NCBI RefSeq assembly: GCF_010389155.1
Contig: NC_057768.1
Location: forward strand, 13,452,501-13,516,500
Length of the DNA: 64,000 nucleotides
Direction of reading: 5' to 3'
From: Erigeron canadensis
Lineage: Eukaryota > Streptophyta > Magnoliopsida > Asterales > Asteraceae
Part shown: piece after piece, positions 54,770 through 64,000 of the stretch
Layout: each line of letters starts with the position of its first letter
Position numbering within the stretch: the first letter of the stretch is position 1
The notes under the pieces: model-generated
What the model saw: the letters and a program-made list of their open reading frames with translations, nothing else
Databases searched by the model: none
What the model was told of the DNA's origin: nothing
Program-made: the position numbers and the translations under genes

Positions 54770-55828
54770 TTGGTGGAAGGTGTTCCATTAAAGAGATATG
54801 GTAGTGAAGATAAATGTGTTCCATGCAAAAAGGGCAAACAACACAAGATTAATCACAAGTCCAAGTCTCTGAATTCTACTGCCAGTCCTTTTGAATTTCT
54901 CCACATGGATCTATTTAGGCCAGTAAATATGAGAAGTATCAGAGGAATGTATTATTTTTTAGTTGTCACAGATGATTTTTCAAGATTCTCATGGGTGTTT
55001 TTCCTTACATCTAAGGATGAGACATATCAAATACTAGTGCATTTCTTTGCAAAAGTGGAAAATGTCTATAACACGAGAATTAAGAAAATTCATTGTGATA
55101 ATGGAACAGAGTTCAAGAATAGGATGATGGAGTTTTATTGTCTAAGCAAAGGCATTGATCAGCAATTTAGTGCTCCGTATCAACCTCAGCAAAACAGTGT
55201 TGATGAGAGAAAGAATAGAACACTTATTGAAGCTGCAAGAACAATGTTGGCATACTCTAAACTCCCAACCATATTCTGGGGTGAAGCTATAAACGATGCT
55301 TGCTATGTACTTAACAGAGTTCTGACTGTGAAGCGGTTTAGCAAAACCTGTTATGAGCTGCTACACAATAGAAAACCTAGCTTAAGTAATTTGTTACCAT
55401 TTGGTGTACCATATACCTTCTTAAAGGTTAAACTAAACATAGCAAAGTTTGATGAAAAGGTTTATGAAGGTCACTTTCTTGGATATGTTCTGGGAACACC
55501 AAATCGACGTGTTTATAACAAAGCAACCGGCAAATTCGACATTGCGTACAATGTTGAGATTACCAGTAGCTCACCCGGTATTCATTCAGGTCCTGAGAAA
55601 ATGTTTAATTATGAAGACATTTTCAGTACACTTAATCCTAATATTGTAGAGTTTCATAATTCAAATGATATATTGGTGGTTCGGGATGACGATGTGTTTG
55701 CATCACCATCTTATGGAGGACCAATATCAAATGCAAGTTCCAAGGAAAGAAGAAGACGTCAGGATTCTGAACAAGAAGTTATCTCAAGAAGATTTGACGA
55801 ACCAATGGGTCCAGACACCTCAACTTAG
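54770..55828 (+). pseudogene. E7 integrase (352 residues)
   Basis: The longest frame of E7. CVPCKKGKQHK zinc residues, [24 protein letters not shown], then [52 protein letters not shown] and the Asp-rich linker. All three catalytic acids are present, although SDNG has become CDNG and GVAE has become SVDE. TAG at 55826-55828. The linker continues in register (EEHPLVQFEEEI) to 55951, where E7 ends. Confidence 0.87.
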
Positions 55829-56007
55829 AATACTTCTAGACATGTTATGACAGAGGAGCATCCCTTAGTTCAGTTTGAGGAAGAGATATTTACTAACTTG
55901 GGTAGAAATCTTGATGTTGACTGGGTCACACAAAAACACATTACGAAGGCTTTCTTGGAACGCCTTTTCTCTTGGAACATAAAAACACATCAAACGCCTT
56001 TTCTCTT

Positions 56008-56318
56008 ATCATTTTATTTACTTTTCTTTTTTCACCACTGGACATGGGTATATATGGTCCATCCTTGAGGATTTTAAACATATACCTCTCTATCCCACCA
56101 AAATGCAAGAGCATTCTAGCTTTCCATGTACCAAAGGTCTCACCATTCCCATCGAATTTGGGAACTGGAGTATTGGAATAGTGTACATGGACATGGCTAG
56201 CTCCAGGAGTAGGAGGAGGAGGAGGAGGGTTGGTGTTCAAAGGAGTTGTAACATTAATGTTAGGATTAGGATTAGTTTCATTTTGGGGACAAGAACCATT
56301 CTCACCTTCAGCAACCAT
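56008..56318 (-). pseudogene. E8 second-copy gag, N-terminal fragment
   Basis: ATG at 56318 (MVAEGENGSCPQNETNPNPN, PPPPPP run, VPKFDGNGETFGTWKARML, ERYMFKILKDGPY), homologous to the start of the E2 gag and undamaged for about 100 residues. It ends at KAF, where the E7 junction begins. Position 44 bases after the PBS matches E2. Too short to encode a functional gag. Confidence 0.83.
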
Positions 56319-56361
56319 CAAGCAGACCTAGGTTATAGAATTGAAACAATTCAACCTACCT

Positions 56362-56373
56362 GCTCTGATACCA
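56362..56373 (-). other. E8 primer-binding site
   Basis: Minus strand TGGTATCAGAGC, two bases from the LTR. Confidence 0.92.
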
Positions 56374-56375
56374 AT

Positions 56376-57348
56376 TGTAAGTCCCAACTATTACTAGATG
56401 GGTGCTGAAGACACCTCTATGTCAATGGTGAGTGTACTTTGCAACACAATCACTTAATCTAGACGTGACCAGTTTAGAGTGATTGTGTACCAGGTAATCT
56501 GGAGGTTTACTTATTAAGGTGACAATGTAAATAAGTAAATACAATGCAATAGATATAAGTGACAAGTATTTATATCGATGAGACAATATGTATTTTTCAA
56601 GTGTATTTTATCTATTGATTGTTAAATAAAATACAAGGTTGTTACAGAACCAAGATAATACAAAGATGTAAATATCCTAACAACCTATGAAATACAATTG
56701 ATCTATACTTGGAAATTCTCCTAACAATCGAAACACTTAAAGTTGTGAAGTGTTCCTTTTTGCGATTGAGAGAATATTGCACAAGTTCACCAATATTGCA
56801 GAATGTATGTGTTTGCAAAGTTGTTGAAATGCTTGGGCAAGGACCTCTATTTATAGTCGAAGTATGAGCATTAGAATCTCAACTTTGACGTACAAATATG
56901 GTTGACAGCACACAAAAGTATTAGTAAATAATCCTTTGTGTGTGCTAAATAAAGTAAGACAAAAGGTTACTTTATTCAACCACTCTACATCTTTGCACTT
57001 TTATCCACAGACAAGATTATTGTCCGGTTAAAAGGATGTAGTGTAAAAGGTCCTCCTCGTAATCAGTGTAAAGCTTTGTAAAGGCATTTACACTGAAGGA
57101 TCTCCAGGTGATTGATCTGGTGAAATGTCAACTGGGCTTCGCTGCCATTGCGATTTCCTTTCTTCCACTTGTTGTCTTCGACTTCAACTGGAAGGTCTTC
57201 AGATTTATGTCTTAAGATCTTAATTGGAGGAAGTCATCAGTTGCTTAAACTGTACAATGCAACTGGACTTCTAATATTTCAGACAATTCTACATGCTCTC
57301 GAGATGCAGCTGGAGAGCTCCAGTTTATAGCCAAAACTGGACCTAACA
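56376..57348 (-). repeat. E8 LTR shared by two copies
   Basis: 973 bp, plus strand TGTAAGTCC...GACCTAACA. TATAAATA on the minus strand at 56855-56848. AACTGG/CCAGTT words cluster at 57100-57345, upstream of the TATA box. Confidence 0.87.
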
Positions 57349-57621
57349 AATTTCCCCTAATTGTCCTGAAATATTGCCAAGTATTTTCAAACTTGTTTCT
57401 ATACAAGTGTAAGTTTGAAATACTTGAGTTTGATAAAACCTATTAAGTTTCCAAGACATTTTTATAGATCATCAAATGCCTTGGGTTTAGTTTTAATTGT
57501 TTGTAGATCTTATCAGTTATCTAACTTGTGAATTACAATCTGGCAACTTGTATATACACAATTTTACAATGAAGTTACAAGAAAGTAAATAAAGCTACAA
57601 GTAGATAGATAGAAGGAAAAC
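57349..57621 (-). other. E8 PPT and 3' UTR
   Basis: The minus strand reads TTAGGGGAAATT (57360-57349) next to the LTR, a polypurine tract. The remaining 260 bases to the env-like stop have no ORF; the end is AT-rich. Confidence 0.75.
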
Positions 57622-60600
57622 TTAAACAGATGGCCCTTCGCCAGTTTTCCTTTTCTTGGCAACAGATGAGATTGGCTGTTTGTCTTCAAGATCAAGGCTT
57701 AATCTTTCTTCAATGTTTTCCTTGAACTTGATCAGATTTTGCAATACATATTCCCAACCTTTTTCAACCTTGTTCTTTCACTGCCTACCCTCCAGCAAGC
57801 TCAACATCTCCACATGCTCTGAATGACCATACTGATGGACATTAGGGTTCTCAGTTGTTCTTTTAGGTCCACCAAAGTATTGAACCTCTACAACAAAATG
57901 TTTGGCACCAGGCTTGATCGATACTTTTACATCAGTGATCTTACCTTTATTGTGCCTTCGACGCTGTACATCAGATAGGAATGTGCGAGCCTTTGATTCA
58001 TTGGTCAGCTTGATCTTGCTCGTGCTCAGTTTGTGAGTAGCAGCTCGAATATCATCACTTGTGGATTCAGATGGTTCTACCCAAGACCTCAGATTTGCAT
58101 CTCTTGATAAGGCTTTCTGTTTTCTTCCTTTGGACTTGGGTGGAGTTAATACTTTGCTGACCACCTTCTTAACTTGTTCAATCCTTTTGACAATCCCTTC
58201 TGACCTTATCTCTTTGGCCTTTTCCAACGATACATTCAAACACTTGGCATCAAGACCAGCTTCATCATCTTGGTAGTGTTTGTCCAGTTCTACTTCAAGC
58301 ATTTCCTTCAGGGCATTGACAATCCTTGGATCTTCTTTGATTTTCTTGTATTCCAACAGTTGCAAGCCAAGGAGTTGTGCGTCAGTTACATCAACAAGAG
58401 GGGTTGGAAGCTTTTTTCTTGATTCAAACTGATTAGTCTTCATTTGTTTCTTCCTTTGCTTGACCAGATACCCAACCCTTGCTAATTTCTGACTTTCGCT
58501 TTCAGTAACTGGAGGCAATTGATCAATATTGCCAGTTTCCAAAATGGGTGCATCGGCGGCAGGTTTCTTAGAGTCATCAGTTGCAATGGCCTTTCCTTTA
58601 TCCACATTCCCCCTAACTACATCATCAAAAGATTCAATTACCTGCTCACCAGCCTCAGTACTGGTAGCAACAACCATCTCCTTCCCTGAACATGAAGCTT
58701 CAACAAGAGTGCGAGGGGCGCGAACAGACCTTTCCCCCTTGGCAGCATCTAGTCCTTGCCTAATAGCTTCAAAATCGGCATGATTTGAGGGCAAGCGATC
58801 TAGAGGCTGCCACAATTGCATGTTCCTGCACTCTTTGAAGACTCCACATAACATGCGAACTGTCCTCCATAGATGATTAATCTCTTGAGATTGAGTCATG
58901 ACATTTCCACAAGTAGTGTCTTGACTCTTTTGAATCTCTTGAAGTATATTTAAATCATCTGGGGAGAGCCCAGTTGCCGGTGCTTCCTTTCCAACTTCTT
59001 CTGCCTTTTCTTTGCCAGCTTCAGTGGTCAGTTTTTCAATTGCAGTAGTGTGATCAGATACCTTGCTGGCTAATGTATCCAGACTGCACCTCAACTGATT
59101 GATCTCAGATGTTATAGGGGTAAGATCAACCTGGGGCACTGCAGTCTTGGTGATCTCAGATATCACCCTTTCTATCAAATTATTCTCCCTTTCAGCCAAG
59201 GTATTTTCAATTTTCTGACCAACTGAAGTGGCCAACTGGTTGCCAAGCTCAACAACATCCAGACCAGGTTTTTCAACAAGTAATTTGACCTGTCTTTCTA
59301 ATTCGTTCAACTCAACCTCTAATGATCTGACAGTGTTATTCAGCAGGTTGGTGATGGATGTGTGTACCTTTGATTGAGTTAGGTCAAAAGCTTCTTTTAA
59401 AGAAGTAGCCAGTGAATTGCAGCTGATGACCAACTCGTTGAGCTTCCTGAATACCAAGTCCTCATTGCCAGAGAACTTGTTATTCCCCAAATCAACCACC
59501 CAAACATTAGTGATATGATCCTTGTGGTATTTGGAGAGGGACTTGGTATTCTTGTCCAGTGTCTTCTGAATATCCTCCACCCTTGTTAAAAGGTTTGACA
59601 TATCGGTTTGGAAAGACACGAACTGGCTGTCCAGTGACGGAGGGGGAAAGTGCCACTGGACCTGCTCGGAATGCAACAGATACAATTGGAGGAGGTACAT
59701 AAAGTGAAGGTTCTCTAGTTGTTGTTGCACTAGCTGAAGGAATAGAAGTTGTTGAAGAAGGAAGGGGAAGAGATTCAATGTGACGTTCATGCTGAGAATG
59801 CTCAGGTGTGAACGTCGGCGATCGTGGTGTAAGAATGTGTCTATTTCTAGGCACATTCATGGATGAAAGTAGTTGTCGAGAGGCGAATGTTGGAATTTCT
59901 TGTAAGGAGGAAAAGTCAAGAGGTGAAACTGAAACTTGTGCTTCTTGGGGCTGACCAAGGAGAGAAGGGAGCTGATCAAGTACAGTTGCATCAGCCATCT
60001 CCTGGTCAGATTTCAGTCTCAGATGAATCCGAAGATTCAAGCTGAAACTCACCCTCATTTATGCCAAGATCCATAAATGTTGGGGGTGGCTGAACAGGTT
60101 GTTCAGACTCCTGATGACCAGTTTGAGTTTCCTCAATGGTTTCATCAGTTATAGGATCTGTTGCCGAAGCATCTTCTCCCTAAAAAGAGGTAACTGGAGC
60201 CTCAACTACAACTGCTCTTTCCTCAGTTGCAATATCATGGGCTTGTAATTCAGGGACCACGATCACTGGTTGTAACTGGTCAGATATAGCAAGTCCTGAT
60301 CTAGATCTTCTTCTACTTTTGGTAGATCTTCTTGCCTTTGGAACCACCTGGATGCCTGAGGGGAGATCTCCAGGTTCTACAATAGTCACAGCATCAGCAG
60401 ACGAACTGGTGGGCCCGTCATTATTTTGAGACCCGCCCAGTTGTCTTTCTGGACTCACCTGGTGGTGGTGCATCAGTTCTAGAGAATGCCAGTAGCATTC
60501 TTGGAGAAATCTGGACTTCATTAGATGTGGACACAAGGTTGTCCAGATTTCTTAATAATTTTGGCACAGAGTATAAAGATTGCGTGTTGTTGTATTCTTC

Positions 60601-61370
60601 TCTGCCTAGAATTAGTATAAAACAAAGGGATAGAAATCACGAGAATGGGATACAAGGACCCCTGTTGCCTTTTAACTTAAACACCAGGCTTCTAAACAGG
60701 ATGTTTGCGAAATCCACCCTTAGTCCATTCCACAGGCAGTATGCCATCTCTGCCTGGAAAGAGTTTATTTGGTCCAAACCACCAGAACTCCCACCTAAAC
60801 TTTCCACCAAATGGACCATGAAGTACTTCCAGGATGGTGAAAACCCTCTCATAGTAATTGATCCTTTGGTCTACAGTACACCTCCCTCCAAGACTTCTTT
60901 ATTCCCATGTCAAGGAAGACCTAACGGAAGTTGATATAAGGAGAAATCACCACTGGACTCTCATCTTGTCTCCAGTAATTGAGGTTAAGGGCCTCCCTCA
61001 ATGTCTCAGTGGTGATGGTACACGGGACTGAACCTTCCTTTATAGTGAAGGAGATGGATGAGCAGTCATCAGAATTGGACGCCGTGTACCAGAACTCGCA
61101 CAAGTAATCATGAAACAACTTGTTTGGGTTCAAAGAAAAAGCATCGTTGAAGGGAGAATCCCGAAGAAAGGATTGGATTTTCCCAATGAGAAAATCAGCG
61201 TCCTGATGCCCTTGAAGAGATGCCATTGGATTGTTTGGATTTAATTTTATTAATTTTGAACTAATGGGGGCACCAACAGCATGAGAAACATTTTCGGATG
61301 GATTATACTAGACAGTGAGTAGATTCACATCACGAGAGCGAGATGAAGAAGATGATGATTTAGGAGCCAT
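57622..61370 (-). pseudogene. E8 env-like ORF (third Sirevirus ORF), broken
   Basis: The true start is ATG 61370 (MAPKSSSSSSRSRD). TAG at 61308-61310 stands where E2 has Glu, then the frame is open to about 60921: an N-terminal domain with SFLRDSPFNDAFSL, CEFWYTA and ITTETLREALNLNYW. Frameshifts lead through 60852-60637 (SLGGSSGGLDQINSF), 60536-60180 and 60058-59640. From about 59640 to 57778 the frame is intact (620 residues): long coiled coils (VEDIQKTLDKNTKSLSK, LEVELNELERQVKLLVE), an acidic middle and a conserved basic end. TGA at 57778-57780 is followed by 50 more in-frame residues ending KKRKTGEGPSV. No signal peptide or membrane span is visible. The function is unknown; it is homologous to the E2 ORF. 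Confidence 0.77.
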
Positions 61371-61651
61371 TTGAGATTTTGGATTTAGGGTTTTGGATTT
61401 AAAGAAGAAATAGAGAAAGGGATCTCGAATTGTGAATGATTGGAAGAGTAAATGAAAGGAATTTTGTGCGCAGTAAATGAGAAAAGTATTTAGTGGGGGT
61501 ATATATAGGCATTAAAATATTACTAATATATATACAAAAAGATATTTGAATCCCCAAATTTCACACACAATTTCAAAATTTGATTTTTTAGTAATTTTGA
61601 GAATTTAAAAACATTTAATACCTCTCATCAAGCATTTAATGCTATGACGGC
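61371..61651 (-). promoter_or_regulatory. Putative internal promoter of the E8 env-like ORF
   Basis: TATATATA at 61507-61500, 130 bases before the ATG. The leader shares CATTTACTCTTCCAATCATT with E2 (one mismatch) and has AAACCCTAA (61393-61385), a telo-box motif, just before the start. GCATTTAATGC is at 61632-61642 and ACGGC at 61647-61651, as in E2. Activity inferred. Confidence 0.62.
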
Positions 61652-62080
61652 TGGTATTCCCACTCACCCATTAACTTCAACAATTCCCATAAAAAGTGCA
61701 ATAATTTTCAGTAAAAAGTCTTGACACGTAAGACATGTCAGGTGACGTTTGTGAGAGCGATACAAACACTCGAGGATCATCACGTGTCACAAGTATTCAC
61801 CAAGTAAAACATAACGTTATAAAATCTGGTTGACCACCAGTTTAAGACAAGACCAAACTAGCATACTGGAGAGATTTTCCAGATGCCAGTTTCAACTGAG
61901 ATATTCACCAGTTGCATTTTTCAAAATAAAACGAATTTTAATTGGAAAAATATTTTGAGTCTTTCCCCCTGAAAATGTGATCCATTTGATCAATGAATAG
62001 TCTTTGAGTACATCAAAGCGTTCAATCTCCAACCAATCAAGGATCACCTGGACCATCCTCAACTGGAGGGCCTCTCCAGT
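61652..62080 (-). other. E8 pol-env spacer with AACTGG words and G-box
   Basis: No ORF. About six AACTGG/CCAGTT words at 61840-62110, the words of this element's LTR. A G-box CACGTG at 61781-61786, a PPT-like CAGGGGGAAAG near 61965, and a hairpin AACTGGAG-GGCCT-CTCCAGTT at 62061-62081 touching the pol stop. Confidence 0.65.
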
Positions 62081-62890
62081 TTAATGAGGATTTAACATAC
62101 CCAGTTCACTGATAAGATGTTTAAAAGTTTTCTCATCAAGAGGTTTTGTAAAAACATCAGCTAACAGTTTATTAGTGGGGATGAAATGTATTTCAATGTC
62201 TCCTTTCATAATATGATCATGAATGAAGTGATACCTGATGTCAATATGCTTTGTCTTCGAGTGCATCACTAGGTTGTGAGATATAGCAATTGCACTGGTG
62301 TTGTCACAAAAGATTGGGGTTCTTGTGTATTTCATACCATAATCAAGTAACTGGTTTTTGATCCAGAGAATCTGGGCATAGCAACTGGCCGCAGAAATGT
62401 ATTCTGCCTCAGCAGTTGACATTGAGACCGAAGTCTGCTTCTTACTGGTCCAAATCACCAGTTTTCCCCCCAGGAAGTGACAACCACCAGTTGTAGACTT
62501 TCTATCAATCTTACAACCTGCATGATCTAAATCTGAATAACCCATTAGATCTAACCCTGAGCCTTTGGGATACCAAAGACCAAGGCTAGGGCACCCTTTC
62601 AGGTACCTGAAAATGCGTTTAACGGCATGCAAATGTGATTCTTTAGGATTAGCCTGAAATCTGGCACATAGACATTTTGCAAACATTATATTTGGACGAC
62701 TGGCAGTTAAATACATCAGTGAACCAACCATTCCACGATATTCCTTTTGGGCCACTGGTTTACCATTTGGGTCAGAATCCAAATTCAATGGAGCTAAAAT
62801 AAGTGTGGTTTTTGATGGGATAGAATCATATTTGTATTTTCTTAACAAATCTCTGACATATTTTTCTTGGTTAATAAAAATACCATCCAT
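62081..62890 (-). pseudogene. E8 RT end and RNase H
   Basis: 269 residues, undamaged: [85 protein letters not shown] and LGMLN, ending TAA 62081-62083. It includes the complete RNase H with its acidic residues. A small deletion near 62895 separates it from the RT ORF, so it starts out of frame with its own enzyme. Nearly co-linear with E2 9436-10250. Confidence 0.9.
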
Positions 62891-62897
62891 GGTTTGT

Positions 62898-63773
62898 TTA
62901 ATTTTTTAAACCCAAGGAAAACGTTAATTCACCCATTAAACTCATCTCATATTCTTGAGACATGATTTTTGAAAACCTTTTACACATTCCATCATCAGTT
63001 GACCCAAATATAATGTCATCAACATAAATTTGTACCAGCAAGATATTACCTTTTTCTTTCAAGATAAACAAGGTATTATCTATTGCACCTCTTTGAAAAC
63101 CATTATTAAGAAGATGTTTCGTTAGAGTGTCATACCAGGCTCTTGGGGCTTGACGAAGACCATACAAAGCTTTGTTTAGTCTATATACCCAGTGAGGATG
63201 CTTTTCGTTCAAGAACCCTAGAGTCTGCTTAACATACACCTCTTCTTCCAACTTTCCATTTAGGAACGCACTTTTTACATCCATCTGGAAGACTTTGAAT
63301 TGCAAGTGAGCAGCATAAGCCAAGAAAATTCTGATGGCTTCAAGTCTTGCAACTGGAGCAAAAGTTTCATCGAAATCAACACCTTTTGCTTGACAATAAC
63401 CCTTGGCAACTAATCTTGCTTTGTTCCTGATAACATTGCCATCTTCATCCATCTTGTTTCGGTAGACCCACCTCGTTCCAATGGGTTCTTTCTTTAACCC
63501 TGGAGGACAAGGAACAAGTTCCCACACATTGTTCCTTTCGAACTGGTTAACTTCTTTTTGCATAGCCTTAACCCAGCTTGGATCTGTCAAAGCCTCGTCA
63601 ATCTTCTTCGGTTCAATTAGTGATAAGAAGGTGACGTTCAAGCATTGTTCACTTGTGGCTTTTCTAGTCTGAACCCCACTATCTGGATTTCCAATAATTT
63701 GCTCAACGGGATGAGCAACTGTCCATTTAGTGTATTGACTAGGTTGATTTTGCACAACATAAGTGCAAGACAC
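62898..63773 (-). pseudogene. E8 reverse transcriptase
   Basis: 291 residues: [89 protein letters not shown] and the catalytic [10 protein letters not shown], ending [12 protein letters not shown] by frameshift, where the family has FLGLQVKQ. With the next ORF it forms one RT/RNase H separated by a single small indel, the mildest damage of any pol here. Confidence 0.9.
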
Positions 63774-64000
63774 CTGACGATCTTCAATAGGTGTGGCAAC
63801 TGGAGAAGGATCAGCCTAAACTACTTCAACTTCTTCATCAGTGTCAACTGGCGTGTTGACGTGATTATCTTCAAATAAAGGCATATTTTGAGGAATTGAA
63901 GAAGTCTGAACTGGTTCTGATGTTGTTGTGGCACGAACATCTGATCCAATCACCAGTTTCTGTGGTAAGTTGAAACTGATGGAGGGATAAAATGGAGTAT
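63774..64000 (-). pseudogene. E8 integrase-RT linker, continues off the edge
   Basis: Acidic, Pro/Thr/Val-rich linker in the RT frame, with one TAG near 63818. It belongs to the pol of E8; the integrase should follow beyond 64000. Confidence 0.65.

Larger units (their letters stand above)
52077..55951 (+). mobile_element. E7: copia element of the E6 family, 3' truncated
   Basis: LTR 52077-52239, PBS, leader, gag, protease, integrase; homology to E6 ends at 55951, before the RT. The junction to E8 contains a 15-bp direct repeat (55959-55973, 55993-56007), a sign of repair with filler. The integrase ORF is the longest open frame, but gag and protease are decayed. Confidence 0.87.
55952..64000 (-). 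mobile_element. E8: Sirevirus-type elements sharing one LTR, running off the right edge
   Basis: On the minus strand from the right edge: pol linker, RT, RNase H, spacer, env-like ORF, PPT, LTR 57348-56376, then PBS and gag start, cut at 55952-56007 by the E7 junction. An LTR with a PPT on one side and a PBS plus gag on the other is both the 3' LTR of one copy and the 5' LTR of a second copy. LTR, gag start, RT and env-like ORF are all homologous to E2. Confidence 0.87.

Noticed and set aside
60527..60934. A 135-residue plus-strand ORF opposite the E8 env-like gene
   Set aside because: The minus strand here carries the homologue of the E2 env-like ORF (LESLGGSSGGLDQI), so this is an antisense shadow.
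1..64000. Host protein-coding genes
   Set aside because: Every ORF I could assign belongs to gag, pol or the env-like type, and the remaining ORFs are antisense or noncoding shadows.

Overview
The window is plant nuclear DNA, AT-rich, and made almost entirely of nested Ty1/copia LTR retrotransposons. I found no host gene, tRNA, rRNA or CRISPR array. Primer-binding sites complementary to initiator-methionine tRNA, CCHC gag knuckles, DSG proteases, DDE integrases and YVDD reverse transcriptases identify the elements. The gag, pol and env-like types resemble Sirevirus (SIRE/Maximus) copia families of eudicots. An Asteraceae host is my guess only; the sequence does not prove it.

Layout (labels E1-E8 are mine). 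E1, minus strand, runs off the left edge to 5012 and sits in the 3' noncoding tail of E2. E2, minus strand, is a Sirevirus with a 950-bp 5' LTR at 45879-46828. Its body is now split into gag (43878-45814 and 33794-34007), RT/RNase H (9436-11075) and an env-like ORF (5315-8771). E3, plus strand, interrupts E2 at 11076-33793 and has lost its 5' LTR. E4, plus strand, 20486-32043, is inserted in the 3' UTR of E3, with 333-bp LTRs and target duplication TCTTC. E5, minus strand, 34008-43877, is inserted in the E2 gag with target duplication TGAAG. E3, E4 and E5 belong to one family. E6 (46830-51867) and E7 (52077-55951), plus strand, form a second family with LTRs of only about 160 bp, both broken at the 3' end. 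E8, minus strand, 55952 to the right edge, is a second Sirevirus with an env-like ORF. Its 3' LTR also carries a PBS and gag start on the other side, so two copies share one LTR.

Every coding region is broken by stops, frameshifts or deletions, so I call them pseudogenes. E4 is the youngest by its LTRs (5 differences in 333 columns) but is already heavily damaged.

The noncoding parts are the most interesting. (1) The E3/E4/E5 3' UTRs carry tandem 56-bp hairpins, then a family of eight large stem-loops whose stems differ but whose loop (AACGCCTTTGTGTACTYCC) is conserved. (2) In both Sireviruses the env-like ORF has what looks like its own promoter: a TATA box 130-138 bp before the ATG, a pyrimidine-rich leader, a shared upstream motif, and the same short motif that clusters in that element's LTR. 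(3) Each non-Sirevirus-env family has its own short CG-containing word repeated many times between PBS and gag. (4) The gag-protease junction in E3-E5 keeps a splice-acceptor-like TTGCAG although the reading frame across it is not kept.
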